DNA of 36,443 bases from Syncephalis plumigaleata. Its lineage: Eukaryota; Zoopagomycota; Zoopagomycetes; Zoopagales; Piptocephalidaceae. Shown one piece after another: positions 12,650 to 23,689 of the stretch. Every line of letters starts with the position of its first letter. Position 1 is the stretch's first letter. Below the pieces are notes generated by a model that saw only the letters and a program-made list of their open reading frames with translations, was not told the origin of the DNA and ran no database searches. Made by a program: the position numbers and the translations under genes. The stretch is taken from positions 1 through 36,443 of the forward strand of contig JAIXMF010000118.1 of NCBI GenBank assembly GCA_025201365.1. Reading direction: 5' to 3'.

Positions 12650-13849
12650 TTAACGTTCGAACGAAACGTGTCTCGAATAGCTATGCCGAGGTGTACCATA
12701 TGAGGGTTCGAATGTGTCATTCACCGGGTGGATAGATCGAGATCCCTCGCGAGACTGAGTGACCACAGCATCTCGTAGTTGTGGCCGGATAAGGATGATA
12801 TACATGAGACCGCCGAGTATGGCACCGAATAATGGCCCGAATACTGGTACCCAGAAATACGTGTGATGTCCGTTGAATGTCTCGGCGCCATAGCCTGCTG
12901 AAAGAGCGAACAAACGTGGACCAAGATCACGAGTGGGATTCAATGCTATACCAAACGGACTACCTAAATACAACGAGAATATTGCCAGTATTAGTTAGCT
13001 AATTAGCTGGTTAGTTAATGGCTACTAACCGAATGATAATAAAAGTGCCGTCACTGCAAATCCAATAATAATCGGAGCTAATGGACCAACAAGTGGGTTA
13101 TTTTTTCGATCGGTGACTGCTAGTACGAATATAATCAGTATGGCAGTGGCGTAGATTTCCGACCATAGCTTGGAGCCATTCGTGTAGAATGTTTGCGGTA
13201 GCGTGTAGAATATGTTACCGGTACCGGTGGGTCCCTCGACCTTCTTAATATGACCGTCATAGTGATTGATGGAGGGTAGCCAGCACAGGTAGGTGAATGC
13301 TGTGCCTAGGTACGCGCCACACAGCTGAACACCCCAAAAGCCGAGCATCTTCCAGAAACTTAGATCGCGAAACAGAAAGAAAGCAAGGGACACGGCCGGA
13401 TTAATATGGCCACCCTACCAATTACAAGATATGCATATTAGTTGTTGTTGTTGTATTCTCTTATTGCTTACCGAAACACCCGCCGTCACGTAGACACCCA
13501 TCATCACGCCAAATCCCCAGGCAAAATTAACAGGAAAAAAGGTTTCTTTATCGTCTACACTTATCGCGTATTGTGCGTTCACGCCAACCCCTATAGAAAT
13601 GAACACCCATGTGCCTAATAATTCACCGAGATATTCTCTGAGTAGTCGTTGCGTTCTAATGGCCGCATTAACCTTGTCCTCCTGAACCATATGCGAGCCG
13701 ATTGGTACGGAGACGGCACCCTGAGGCATTGCTGCAGGTGCACCCGGTCCTGAAATATATGGTGTACCCGCCATATGCTCCACTGGAGCGATGGCCGGTG
13801 AGCCACCCATCACCGCTGTTGCGCCAGGTCCTTCTAGTATTTTACTCAT
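12650..13849 (-). CDS. Aquaglyceroporin, copy nearest the kinase (358 aa)
   Basis: MIP-family channel for glycerol and small polyols in a membrane, probably the plasma membrane. Exons 13472-13849, 13030-13414 and 12650-12963 sum to 1077 nt. The first pore motif GGHINPAV begins exon 2. The second is NPTRD, with Thr where NPARD is usual; its Asp is the glycerol-facilitator type. Six hydrophobic segments and the FWVPVFGP signature after the second half-helix fit the family. The N-terminal tail of about 75 residues is Gly/Pro/Ala-rich, and the C-terminal tail of about 50 residues is polar and Ser/Arg-rich. The frame is open upstream to 13978, but ATG 13849 is chosen because the added segment is not family-like. 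Intron positions and phases equal those of the gene at 14440-15708, so the pair arose by tandem duplication. Confidence 0.93.
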
Positions 13850-14439
13850 TAGTATATTGTCCGATGTCGATATTACAAAAAGTGTACGATAAGAATGGTA
13901 ATACAAGGGTAATGCTCGGCTACTAGGATGCTTACTGTCGATCAGTGTTAAGGATAAAAACGAGTATACAAGTAACACTTATGAACTACATTAATTGAGC
14001 ATGATCAAATAAGTTTCACGCTGATTATTAACTATGATCAGCGAGTAAAGTGCAATTAATTTCATAATTAACAAATTACAATGTTATTACACTATTATTA
14101 AATGAGATGACATTGGTATGGTCATTGATCATGTATTGTTCAGCAGGTGCGCACACTAATTGTCATGATAATATGTATTGTTACATTGATTTATTAATCG
14201 ATTATACGAAAGGTTTGTATGTATATGTGTATAGGTTGGAGAAGAGTGGCATTACAAATAAAGGAATATCGATGGAACAAAAGTAATAGTAATCAATGTA
14301 TTCATAAATTGTAGATAGTGGCATAATGGCGTAAAAAAGAAAGAGAGAGAGACTAATCTCAATGCTGATGATGTAATGATAGTAAACTAATGGATACTGA
14401 TAAAGAAGCGTATCATGGCAATTACATTTGATTTGTATT
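13850..14439. other. Spacer between the two aquaglyceroporin genes
   Basis: AT-rich DNA with no open frame of note. It should contain the promoter of the 12650-13849 gene and the 3' untranslated end of the 14440-15708 gene. A GA-rich run is at about 14337-14352. Confidence 0.55.
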
Positions 14440-15708
14440 CTAACGACCGGCCACCTTCTCTGTCGTTATTGAGGTTGTCGGCAGTAGATTATTATTGTTA
14501 TTGTTATGACTATTGTGAATGTCAATCGTTGCTAATTCGGCGGTATTGACGATTTCACCTGTTTCCATCATGTATTCCTCGCCTAGTGGAGTTGATGGGA
14601 CGAAGATGTCGTAGACTAGACTGCCGCACAATGCACCAACAACGGGGGCAAACACCGGTATCCAAAAGAAGAAATGGTTATTCGAGAATGCCGATCCACC
14701 GTAGACGAATAGACCAAAGATACGAGGACCCAATTCACGAGCTGGATTAAGTGAGAGTCCGGTAGTGAAACCTAACACGATCATTGTCATTAGTATTTGC
14801 GTATTTATAATGATGGTGGAGGAAGATGGCACACATACCTAATGCCACTAGAAGACAAGTGACAGTGAATCCGAGAACAATGGGAAGGACGATATCCGAG
14901 TCAAAGTTATTACGACGATCTGTTACCGCACAAATCGTGACCATTAAGATGAGTGTGCCCATAAATTCTGAGAGGAAATGATTGGCGAAAGACACTCCGG
15001 GACCAGGGTGAACGTAGAAGATGTTACTAGTGGCTTGGTCGCCCTCCCACTGACGGACACCGCCATCGAAATTATGTATACTCGAGATGAAGCAGCCGTA
15101 GACGACCATTGCAGCAGCGGAACCAGCCAGTATTTGTACCAGCCAGTAGCCAAATACTTTACGAACGGGAAATCCACGGAACAAGCAAAGTGCCAAGGTA
15201 ACGGCCGGATTCAAATGAGCACCCTAACATAACAAGGATTAGCGTATGTACATACATAGATACATAGAATGATGCAATGCTATGATATGAAGTAGCGATG
15301 ATGGTGATGGTGATGGTGGTCATCATCTACGTCATGCTGTATTGTACTTACCGAGACACGACGCCCAATGTAGACACCGCATATAATGGCAAGACCCCAA
15401 ATGAAGCATGGGGCGAATGAGTCGGTTGCTTTTACATTAAGCGTATACTGTGCGTTGGCAGCAAGACCTAGGATGAGAAACACCATGGTGCCGAGGAATT
15501 CGGCAAGATATTCACGACAGTCATATTGGAGACGACGGATGGTGCGTACGAACTTCCAATTCGAATTGCTCATGCGAGCCACAAGTGGTTTCGAGGCCAC
15601 ACGCTTCAGCGGTGTCCCAGTGTTCGACTCTGTGCTTGGCATCTCCAATTCCGTAGGATGTCGGCTTCTTAGGTTATCCGACGAGTTAATTTGAGTCGCA
15701 CCTTCCAT
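14440..15708 (-). CDS. Aquaglyceroporin, distal copy (357 aa)
   Basis: MIP-family glycerol/polyol channel. Exons 15352-15708, 14839-15223 and 14440-14771 sum to 1074 nt. Exon 2 is exactly 385 nt, as in the neighbouring paralogue, and intron phases match (0 then 1). The first pore motif is GAHLNPAV. The second is NPARE, where Glu replaces the Asp of the usual glycerol-facilitator NPARD, a conservative but notable change beside the selectivity filter. HFFFWIPVFAPVVGAL follows as expected. The N-terminal tail (about 65 residues) is polar and basic; the C-terminal tail is acidic then Asn-rich (HNNNNNN). The first intron is 128 bp, about twice normal, because of an ATGGTG-type repeat. Start ATG 15708 opens the frame. 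Confidence 0.93.
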
Positions 15709-17717
15709 TGAATGATTTAGTAAGTTGTTGCTACTACTATTAGTACTAGTGCAGCCGTATTAGTGGAATAGACCAGATATTCGTATAAGGTAGCAAATGA
15801 TGACTAGTCGAGTAACTCGATGCAATAGATGATAATCGATCGACGAATGGAACTATAATGTTACAATACAATCAGACGATGACGATGATGACGTTAGCGT
15901 TAGCAACATTAAACTATACGTATGGCTATAATCCATATCATGGATGCCCCTATTTATACTTACTACGTGTTCGTGATAATAGCTAGAATGAGCTATAAAA
16001 AGGAATACCAAACTCGTGATATGATACTAAATGACGAGAAGGAAAGAAAGAGTAAAAGAGACTTGATTGATTGCTAAGACAAAGTACACTGCTTATTGGA
16101 GTGTCGTATTTTTATAGTTGCTGAGTTGAATGTCATCCGCTGTAAACATACACTGTTGTAAGTAATTTATTTTTCACCAATCGAATTCTATTTAACCTAT
16201 GAGTACAAACAAGTTTCCCTATGCGCTATTTCGAGGCTATACCTCGTGCCACTAGGATGCCGCTTTGTTACATTTACCCATCGGGAAATGAAGGTGTGTC
16301 GAGGACCCATATTACTTCTCCGTATGGGAGTTCTACGCATTTCTACTACAATAGAATCCGAACGACTAATTATCGAACTACCGAAATAGTCCCTAGTGAT
16401 TAGAGTTGCCCAACCACTTGTGGCATTATCATAAAAAGTGGTCCATTTACAGCTAGACATCGTCGTAAAACGTGTTCCACACAAACATGCATGCATATGG
16501 AAAGGCAAAGAGAAAGAGGAAGAGGAAGAGGGGCATTGAATATTATATGTTCCACTAAAGATACCCGTGTCAATGGTCTACAAATGCCAAAGGGCATCTT
16601 GCCATCTCAAGACTACAGGCAAATAGTTAATATCAGATAAATAGACAGATAGACAGGCGGGCAAGTAAGTAGGAAAAAGAAAGGGGAAGCCAATCGTCAA
16701 TAGGCGAGCACAGAACGCAAAGTTGCCGGTTGGCAATAATGAGGCGAGTCGTGTAAGAGAAGAAAAGTATAATGAAATAAACAAAGGCAAATCTCTGCCA
16801 TTACAATTCTATTGTGTGCTAGTGCCAAGGTGCTCAATAGCTAGATGGAAAAAGAGATGCCAATTAATTGTATCAAAGATGAAGATTTGGTGCTTTCTAT
16901 TTGTAAAACAATAAGATGATCATGATAGAAGCGACACTAGTGGCAGTGGTAGGGGCGCTAATGCCTTAGATCAACCCTAGTCAAAAAGATAATGACAACA
17001 ATGCGTACTACTATTACCACATACTACCACAATGTAAATCCACTCACTATACAACCATTCTATAATATCAACATGTACTTACACGCTAGTATTTGAGTCA
17101 ATAATCGAAAAGAAATAATAAAGAGTCAATTGTTTAGAAGAAGGATTGCACTAGTGTTGTTCCTATTGCCAAGTTAAGGATTGATTAACTTTGCCATGAA
17201 GCGACTGTATACGTTGTCAACAATCTCCTTTTAATCATTCGTAAACAAATGATACATTTCGTAATACATTTGTCATTGTCCTCAATACACTTTACGCGTT
17301 GTGTATTAATTAATTACTGCATATCAAATTAACTTGCACCATATTTATTAACGTAATGATGATATATTACTTCATCACTGGTTGTACATGCCATTACAAG
17401 CAATGAACGTAGAAATGGAATAATTATCAATTGGTTAGATTATAATGCACTAAATGAGCCTGTAAAAGAAAGAAAGAGAGGGAGAGAGAGAGTGAGGAAA
17501 TTTATCACGTATCACTCGATTGGATAACTTGTCCAACTTTTTTGTTTTGTTTTGTTTTGCTTGATCATACTACCATTGACTACTTCTATTACGGTTGCTA
17601 CGAGAACAACAACAACGAATACTACGCTCACTCTACTTCTACTTGTACGTTTTCCTCTTTCTCGTTTATTGATAGTCTTTCTGTTTTTAGTATTGTGTGC
17701 ATGTACATACAATCAGT
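15709..17717. other. 2-kb divergent intergenic region
   Basis: Separates the glycerol block (minus) from CDP-diacylglycerol synthase (plus), so it carries two promoters. No tRNA or gene could be recognised. A less AT-rich island at about 16199-16440 contains short frames on both strands without similarity I know. A GAA/GAG purine run lies at about 16500-16535 and a GA run at about 17467-17494. Confidence 0.5.
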
Positions 17718-19760
17718 ATGGTAAAGAAACGTAATCGTAATAAGGCTGGCCTACAGGCATCCACCGCCACTACCAGTGGTCACTCGAGTGCAGCAAGTAG
17801 TCCCGGTCTGTACAGCAGTTCAATGCCTACTACGCCAACCACACGATCACGCCAGCATAGTCGTAACAATTCGTCGGATGAGCTTGAGCTTCCTCACTCG
17901 CAATCCTTCAGTTTCGCTGATAGTCGAGGCGATAATCATGCCACGGCTGTGCACGCTAGCAGCAGCTCACATAGTCCACCCGTGACACCTCCGGGTAGTT
18001 ATCACGCTGGCGGCACAAGCAGTAGTATGTCACCCAACACGAGTAGTCGTGTATCTGGATCGTACGCACGTCATCAACAGCACATGCATCAACACATGCA
18101 TCAACAGAAACAGGCATACGCGGTAAGCTATTGATATTGACTATTAGCATGCCATTAATACCATACTTACTCTCTCACATTATATATACACACGTAGACT
18201 AGTCAGTTGCTTGCCAATCAGCCAAGTGACAAGAAATGGCGTAACTTCTCCGTGCGTACACTCTGGACACTCATCATGATCGGTGCCTTTTTCCTAATCA
18301 TGGCTGCCGGCCATTTCTGGGTCGTGTCAATGGTGATAGCCATTCAAACGATGGTTTACAAAGAGGTGATCTTTATTGCTCATGTCCCTTCAAAAGAACG
18401 TAAATTGCCATGGTTTCGTTCACTCAATTGGTGAGTATATCATATATACTATACACTAGACATTTACTTATTACTGTATCATCAGGTATTTCCTATTAGC
18501 TACAAATTATTATTTCTACGGTGAATCGATTATATATTACTTTCGTACCTATATGCTCGTTGATGCATTCTTGCTTCCTCTAGCTACGCATCACAAGTTT
18601 ATATCGTTTACCATTTATTGTCTAGGTGAGTGCAACAGTAGATTACTCGATTGTTATAGCATGATACTCATCTCTATTGTTCATGATAGGCTTCGTGCTA
18701 TTTGTGGCTAATCTTAAAAAGGGTCATTATGCCTTTCAATTCACGCAGTTTGCATGGACTCATATGACGCTACTGCTAGTAGTGGTACAATGCCACTTTA
18801 TCATCAATAACATCTTTGAGGGCATGTTCTGGTTCTTCATCCCAGTAGCATTGGTCATCACCAATGATATATTCGCCTATATCTGCGGCTTCTTCTGGGG
18901 TCGTACGCCATTGATCAAGCTTAGCCCGAAGAAGACGGTCGAGGGTTTTATCGGCGGATGGGTTTGCACGATGATATGGGGCATCATCTTCACCGAGGTC
19001 ACACGTCGTATGCCGTATATGTTGTGTCCGGCCAATGGACTCACCTCCTCTGCGTGGACGTTTAACGCGGCTGATTGCGAGTTGAATCCGATATTTGAAC
19101 CGAAAATACTCAATACCGGTCCATGGTTATCTGCCTTATTACGCTGGGTAAGTGATGCTTAATGGTGACAGCATCTATCATACTAATACTAATGATGATG
19201 ATATACGATGTAGCTCTTCATTAATGTTCGTGAAGTGCCAATTGCTCCCATTCATTGGCATGTTCTATTACTGTCGTGTTTTGCCTCGTTTGTAGCACCA
19301 TTCGGTGGTTTCTTTGCCAGTGGCTTAAAACGAGCTGTAAAGATCAAGGTACGTAGCATAGTTAATACACTGCCATTTACATGTCTAATATCCTTTGTAC
19401 GTATCTGTGTGTTTGCATATAGGATTTCGGCGATTCTATTCCTGGACATGGCGGTTTAACTGATCGTATGGATTGTCAATTCCTTATGGGCAGCTTTGCT
19501 CACATTTATTTCCAAAGCTTTATTAAGGTATATATAATGAATGTATAGCAATTAGTATTACAAAACTATCATGGCTAATAATGCTTAATTACCATCAATT
19601 GCTCGTATAGATATCGACTATGCAAATGGGCCTAGTATTACAATCGATTATCACGGGTTTACAACCGAAAGAGCAGCTAGAACTGTATAATAACCTAAGA
19701 ACCTACTTAGTAAGCCAGGAACTATTGGATGAGCCAACTAACGTGGCTACATCTACTTAG
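17718..19760 (+). CDS. CDS1: CDP-diacylglycerol synthase (phosphatidate cytidylyltransferase), 7 exons, 541 aa
   Basis: Converts phosphatidate and CTP to CDP-diacylglycerol, the precursor of phosphatidylinositol, phosphatidylglycerol and cardiolipin, at the ER membrane. Exons 17718-18122, 18198-18430, 18486-18625, 18690-19147, 19214-19348, 19423-19527 and 19611-19760 sum to 1626 nt. Exon 1 encodes a 135-residue Ser/Thr/His-rich, probably disordered cytosolic tail. Multiple membrane segments follow. [12 protein letters not shown] is near residue 340. The family signature (SGLKR, four residues, KD, then [12 protein letters not shown]) is near 444-470 and is cut by an intron between its K and D. 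The C-terminus ([12 protein letters not shown]) matches eukaryotic forms. ATG 17718 is the first ATG of the frame; upstream in-frame codons start only with GTG. Confidence 0.95.
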
Positions 19761-20262
19761 TCAAAGCATCCCGATATTACTTTTATCCATATTAGATAGT
19801 TGTTGTTGCTTGTTTCCATCTTTTATCAAGAGAGAACAGTCTAGCAAGTAGCAATCATATCATCATGTTTGCGTCAGACATACATACAATTATTTCACAC
19901 TAGCTTTCCCTTTTTCCTTGCTTACTAATAATGACGAAACAATAATCACAATAGTAGTAATAATAGTAATAGTAAATTGTTATAATTAAAACAAATGATA
20001 CTATAATGATGATAATGAATGCTACAAATTACCACAATGTGTCGATCGAAACAAATAAGTCAATTAGTACGAAACTAATTGGCAGCATTGTAACTAACGA
20101 AGACTGCACAGTAAATCACTCTTAAATAGCATCCATTATGGAATACCAAATGCTATACTATCTTGTCGTTCATTCACCATCACTATATCCTTCTCTCTCT
20201 CCCTCTATTTGCTTTCTGCTATTTAGTATACGGCAAAACAAAACAAAGCCAATCGTTCAACC
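19761..20262. other. Intergenic region
   Basis: AT-rich spacer between the CDP-diacylglycerol synthase and thioredoxin-fold genes, with TAATAG repeats (about 19950-19976). No gene is seen. Confidence 0.55.
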
Positions 20263-20580
20263 ATGATTAAAGAGGTCAACTCGCTCACTGAATTTGCCGA
20301 GGCCACTTCACTCGGACCAAAGCAAATGGTAATGGTGGAAGTGTACGCAAAGAGTGTGGGATCATCAGCACGAGTACCAGTGGATTTGGAGCAGATATCC
20401 GAGTCAACTAACGTCCCGCTAGTACGTGTTGACTTGCATAAAGTCGAGGAAGTAGTGCATGTGCTCGATATTACCACTGTGCCATCAGTAAGTCTAGTAA
20501 GGAATGGCAATAAAATCGACACGATTGTCAGTGAAGATCCACATGATATCGAGAGGAAGATTCGAGAATACACCCTTTGA
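20263..20580 (+). CDS. Thioredoxin-fold protein without active-site cysteines (105 aa)
   Basis: Single exon, with thioredoxin length and layout. VMVEVYAKS at about 22-30 corresponds to the central strand and the start of the active site. PLVRVDLHKVEEVVHVLDI corresponds to the KVDVDE region. TVPSVSLVRNG at about 72-82 holds the conserved cis-proline and the following Asn-Gly turn. The final helix is EDPHDIERKIREY. Where thioredoxins have WCGPC, this protein has SVGSS, and it has no cysteine anywhere. It therefore cannot do dithiol exchange. A binding, scaffold or decoy role is inferred. No signal peptide is visible. Recognition rests on fold pattern. Confidence 0.8.
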   Translation: MIKEVNSLTEFAEATSLGPKQMVMVEVYAKSVGSSARVPVDLEQISESTNVPLVRVDLHKVEEVVHVLDITTVPSVSLVRNGNKIDTIVSEDPHDIERKIREYTL

Positions 20581-21041
20581 GCAAACTGACTTTACTTGCT
20601 TGCTCGCTTGTATGGATTCTGATGCAATAAACAAGACATTTCTCGTCTTAGATGTTCCATTACAAATGTTATCTTTGCTTTATTGATTGTTAATATAAGG
20701 TGCAATCAGTTGTGACCATTAGTATTTGTATATCTATCAATATAGTGAAGAGCTGGGAAAACTTGTTGGCAAAGTGTGTGCGTATTTTAATCAGCATAAC
20801 AATAAATGCAGTGTTCTCCCTGCATTTTTAGGATGAAAAATTCCTTGTTTCTCCAACCACACATTGGCTTCTTTCCACCATTGACTATTACCTTCTCAGT
20901 ATTTTATATAAACTACTACGTAATCTTTTTGGGACGGCTTATTATACATAGTAAACGTATCTGAATCTACTATTAGTCTATTTGGTATATAAGAATAGCT
21001 AGAACGTTCGAGCTGCTAGTTGGAATCTTGTAGCGTAGTAT
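20581..21041. other. Intergenic region
   Basis: AT-rich spacer containing the presumed promoter of the CABLES-type gene. No gene is seen; short plus-strand frames lack recognisable features. Confidence 0.55.
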
Positions 21042-23327
21042 ATGGAAGAACCTATATCACCGTTAATACAATGTCAACCGCACGAATCGTCAACGAACGA
21101 CACTACACTGAATACCACGCTAAGCACCCAGACTGATGAACACGAGACTGTCCAGTATAATTGCGATATTGGCGTGCAAGCAATGAACAACGACGAGCAA
21201 AGAAGTACACGTCATTGTTTGAGCGAGATCACCAACATAACTCGTACCGAGGCAGCTACAACGTTCCTTAACCAGATTGTATCGCCCATGTCATCCGTCA
21301 ATGATGCTAGTTACTCGACTACTAAGGGTAAACGGCAAACAATTGAAGTGAATGCTAAAGCAGCACGTTCATCGATCATGGATAAGGAGACGATGCCTAT
21401 TACGAGTAATGGTGTAGAGGGAAAGATTACTAGTGCATTACCGCTACCTATGCCATCGGCGAATAATCTATCGGATAGACAGCGGTTATCCTTGCAAGTG
21501 TCGATGCAAGAAGAGGCATCCACCGATAAACAATGTGACGCAATCGTGCCTACCACTTCGTCTGGTTCAACTAGGTCAACTAGGCGTAATTATAGCTCGC
21601 GCGATTTAGCTGCCGTAGATTTCCTAAGCAGTATTAGTGTACACGACCAGAAGCAAGTGTCAACTGCTGGTAATCCTCAGACATTGGTGGAATCACCGCC
21701 CAGACGCGCACTTCAATTGTACAGCAGTACGGTGTTGCGTAATGATAACGGTATTGATGAGAATGGCATCAGGACATGCGATCATGATGTTAACCAAGTG
21801 ATCCTAGATAATATAGCAATGTCGTTGGCACAATCGGGTGCACAAAGTAAGTAAATGAACAAATGGGTGAATGACAATGATAATAATGGTAACATTGATG
21901 GAATATTAGATGTATCCTCGCAGGAATTACTAGAGCCATCTCATGAATCATTGTCGCTAGAACTCAATGAAGATCTTGCTGCCACGAAAGCGGCACTCTA
22001 TAATAAACGAATGGAACGAGAGCGACTACTACTTGGACAGGGTGATTCTAGCGTGGAACCATCTGTCGATCAACGCAACCAAGATGAACGTAGTGTCGAG
22101 GAGAAGGGCGATCAACTTCGATTTGTATTTGCCACGTCAAAGGTACACTATTAACTTTGTTATTATTGCTGCATAACTAACAAAGGATGTAGGGGACACC
22201 CTTAACTATATCATCGGTCATTCGTATGACGGATACACGGGCGCGTGCTCGATCCAAAGGCAAGGTAGAACCGATGGACAGGCTACGTCGTTTGGATGCG
22301 TTGAAGAAACAACGAGCCGAATCATTCCAGCAACTCATAGTGCCCAGTGGCAGTTTACGATCGGATAGTGCGGCAATGTTGGATACAGGCTATGATCCTC
22401 GTTATCTGGATGATCCCGAGTTACGTACGGGCAAACGAAGAACAGTGATCAGTCTGCCCTCAATGATGGTAAATGCAATTGTATTAGTGAGACTGACAAC
22501 GCATAACTCACGCTATGATATATATACACAGAGTTCGACGGTGCAATTTGTCAAGCCATCGGATTTGAAACGAGAATTGAACGAGCAGTTTAGACAGACG
22601 CATCCCTATCTAGATGAGAAGATGACACTGAGTAAAATACGCAGTTTAAAGACTCGCCTATTATCCATTGCTACGGAACAGGTAACGTATCTATGTATAT
22701 CGACTGTAAGAGATTATTAGACTCATTATATCGGATGATGATTTGTGTTAGGATCTTGAACTAGCCACGGTAGCTTTATGTTATGCCTATTTTGAGAAAC
22801 TAGTGTTATCAGTAAGTAATGAAAATGATCTAATATGTTTACAACAATAATAATCATGTATGATGATTATACACAGCGTGTTGTAACAAAATCAAACAGA
22901 CGACTAGTGGCAGGTAAGCTACATCGCTGTCATTGTCATTATTTCAATATCTAGTTGCTTACCATATTCCTAGGTATTTGCATGTTATTGGCGGTTAAAA
23001 TAAATGAAATCAAGGAGCATCGTGTACCGACAGTCTATGCGGTATGTAATACCATGTAAACACGACCGTATTTGCATGATGAACTAACTAGTAATAATAA
23101 TCATCCATCCTTAGGCAATTGCACGACATATGGAAGTAACGGTGAAACAATTACGCGAACAGGAATTCTCCATATACGCAGCATTAGGATTTAATTTATG
23201 TATCGCACCGCATGAGTTTATGCCGCATTTCGAGCGTATCTTTGCACAATTGAGTAAGCTACATTACGCGTTAATCGAATATAGTATGTCAACTAATCAA
23301 CACTATGTAAATGATAGACTATCATAG
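21042..23327 (+). CDS. CABLES-type cyclin-box protein, 8 exons (613 aa)
   Basis: Exons 21042-21846, 21910-22142, 22193-22468, 22532-22681, 22752-22811, 22877-22913, 22974-23041 and 23115-23327 sum to 1842 nt. The first 350 residues are Ser/Thr/Asn-rich and look disordered. The remainder resembles the CDK5/ABL1-substrate (CABLES) family: a basic helix (RLRRLDALKKQRAESFQQL), then FVKPSDLKRELNEQF, HPYLDEKMTLSKIRSLK and a cyclin box at about 470-590 (ATVALCYAYFEKLVL, NRRLVAGICMLLAVKINE, QLREQEFSIYAALGFNL, HEFMPHFERIF). In animals, CABLES proteins bind CDKs and regulate their phosphorylation; the role here is inferred to be a CDK-binding adaptor. The first intron could be misjudged as a stop at 21854, because the exon 1 frame runs 8 nt past the donor. 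Confidence 0.88.
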
Positions 23328-23689
23328 TATTCAAGATTATCTAGGCAATTGCTCTTTCTTTCTTTCTTGAATATTAATCACAATGCATATGTACGTATGT
23401 ATGTATGGAATAGTGTCAATAAGTCTAGAAAGAAACCTATTAGGCTTAACGTCTAGCTATCATCATTTGTTTTCGTGTTTTTCTTTTTACTAACTTCCAA
23501 TGTAATCTGTAATAAATCATCATTGAAATATAATGAAATATTAGCAATAAACTTGTCTGTTGTAACATCATTGTAATTAGCAAGCAATTAAGTCACAATA
23601 GTCATTGAATCGACGAGAGTCACGTTGATACACTGCTCAAAAAGGAAGCATGTGTTGAGACTGTACGCTTAGAGCCAGAAGCATGAACG
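23328..23689. other. Intergenic region
   Basis: AT-rich, with a GTAC/GTAT run at about 23391-23405. CAATAAAC-type sequence at about 23545-23552 could be a polyadenylation signal for the upstream gene. No gene is seen. Confidence 0.5.

Noticed and set aside
16199-16508. Less AT-rich island with short frames on both strands
   Set aside because: No motif, no consistent frame, no LTR-like ends with a target duplication. It could be a decayed transposon fragment, but I cannot support that.
21855-22154. Separate 99-residue gene starting MNKWVND
   Set aside because: Its 5' part is intron 1 of the CABLES-type gene (21847-21909, GTAAGT...TTAG). The remainder is exon 2 in frame with both neighbours.
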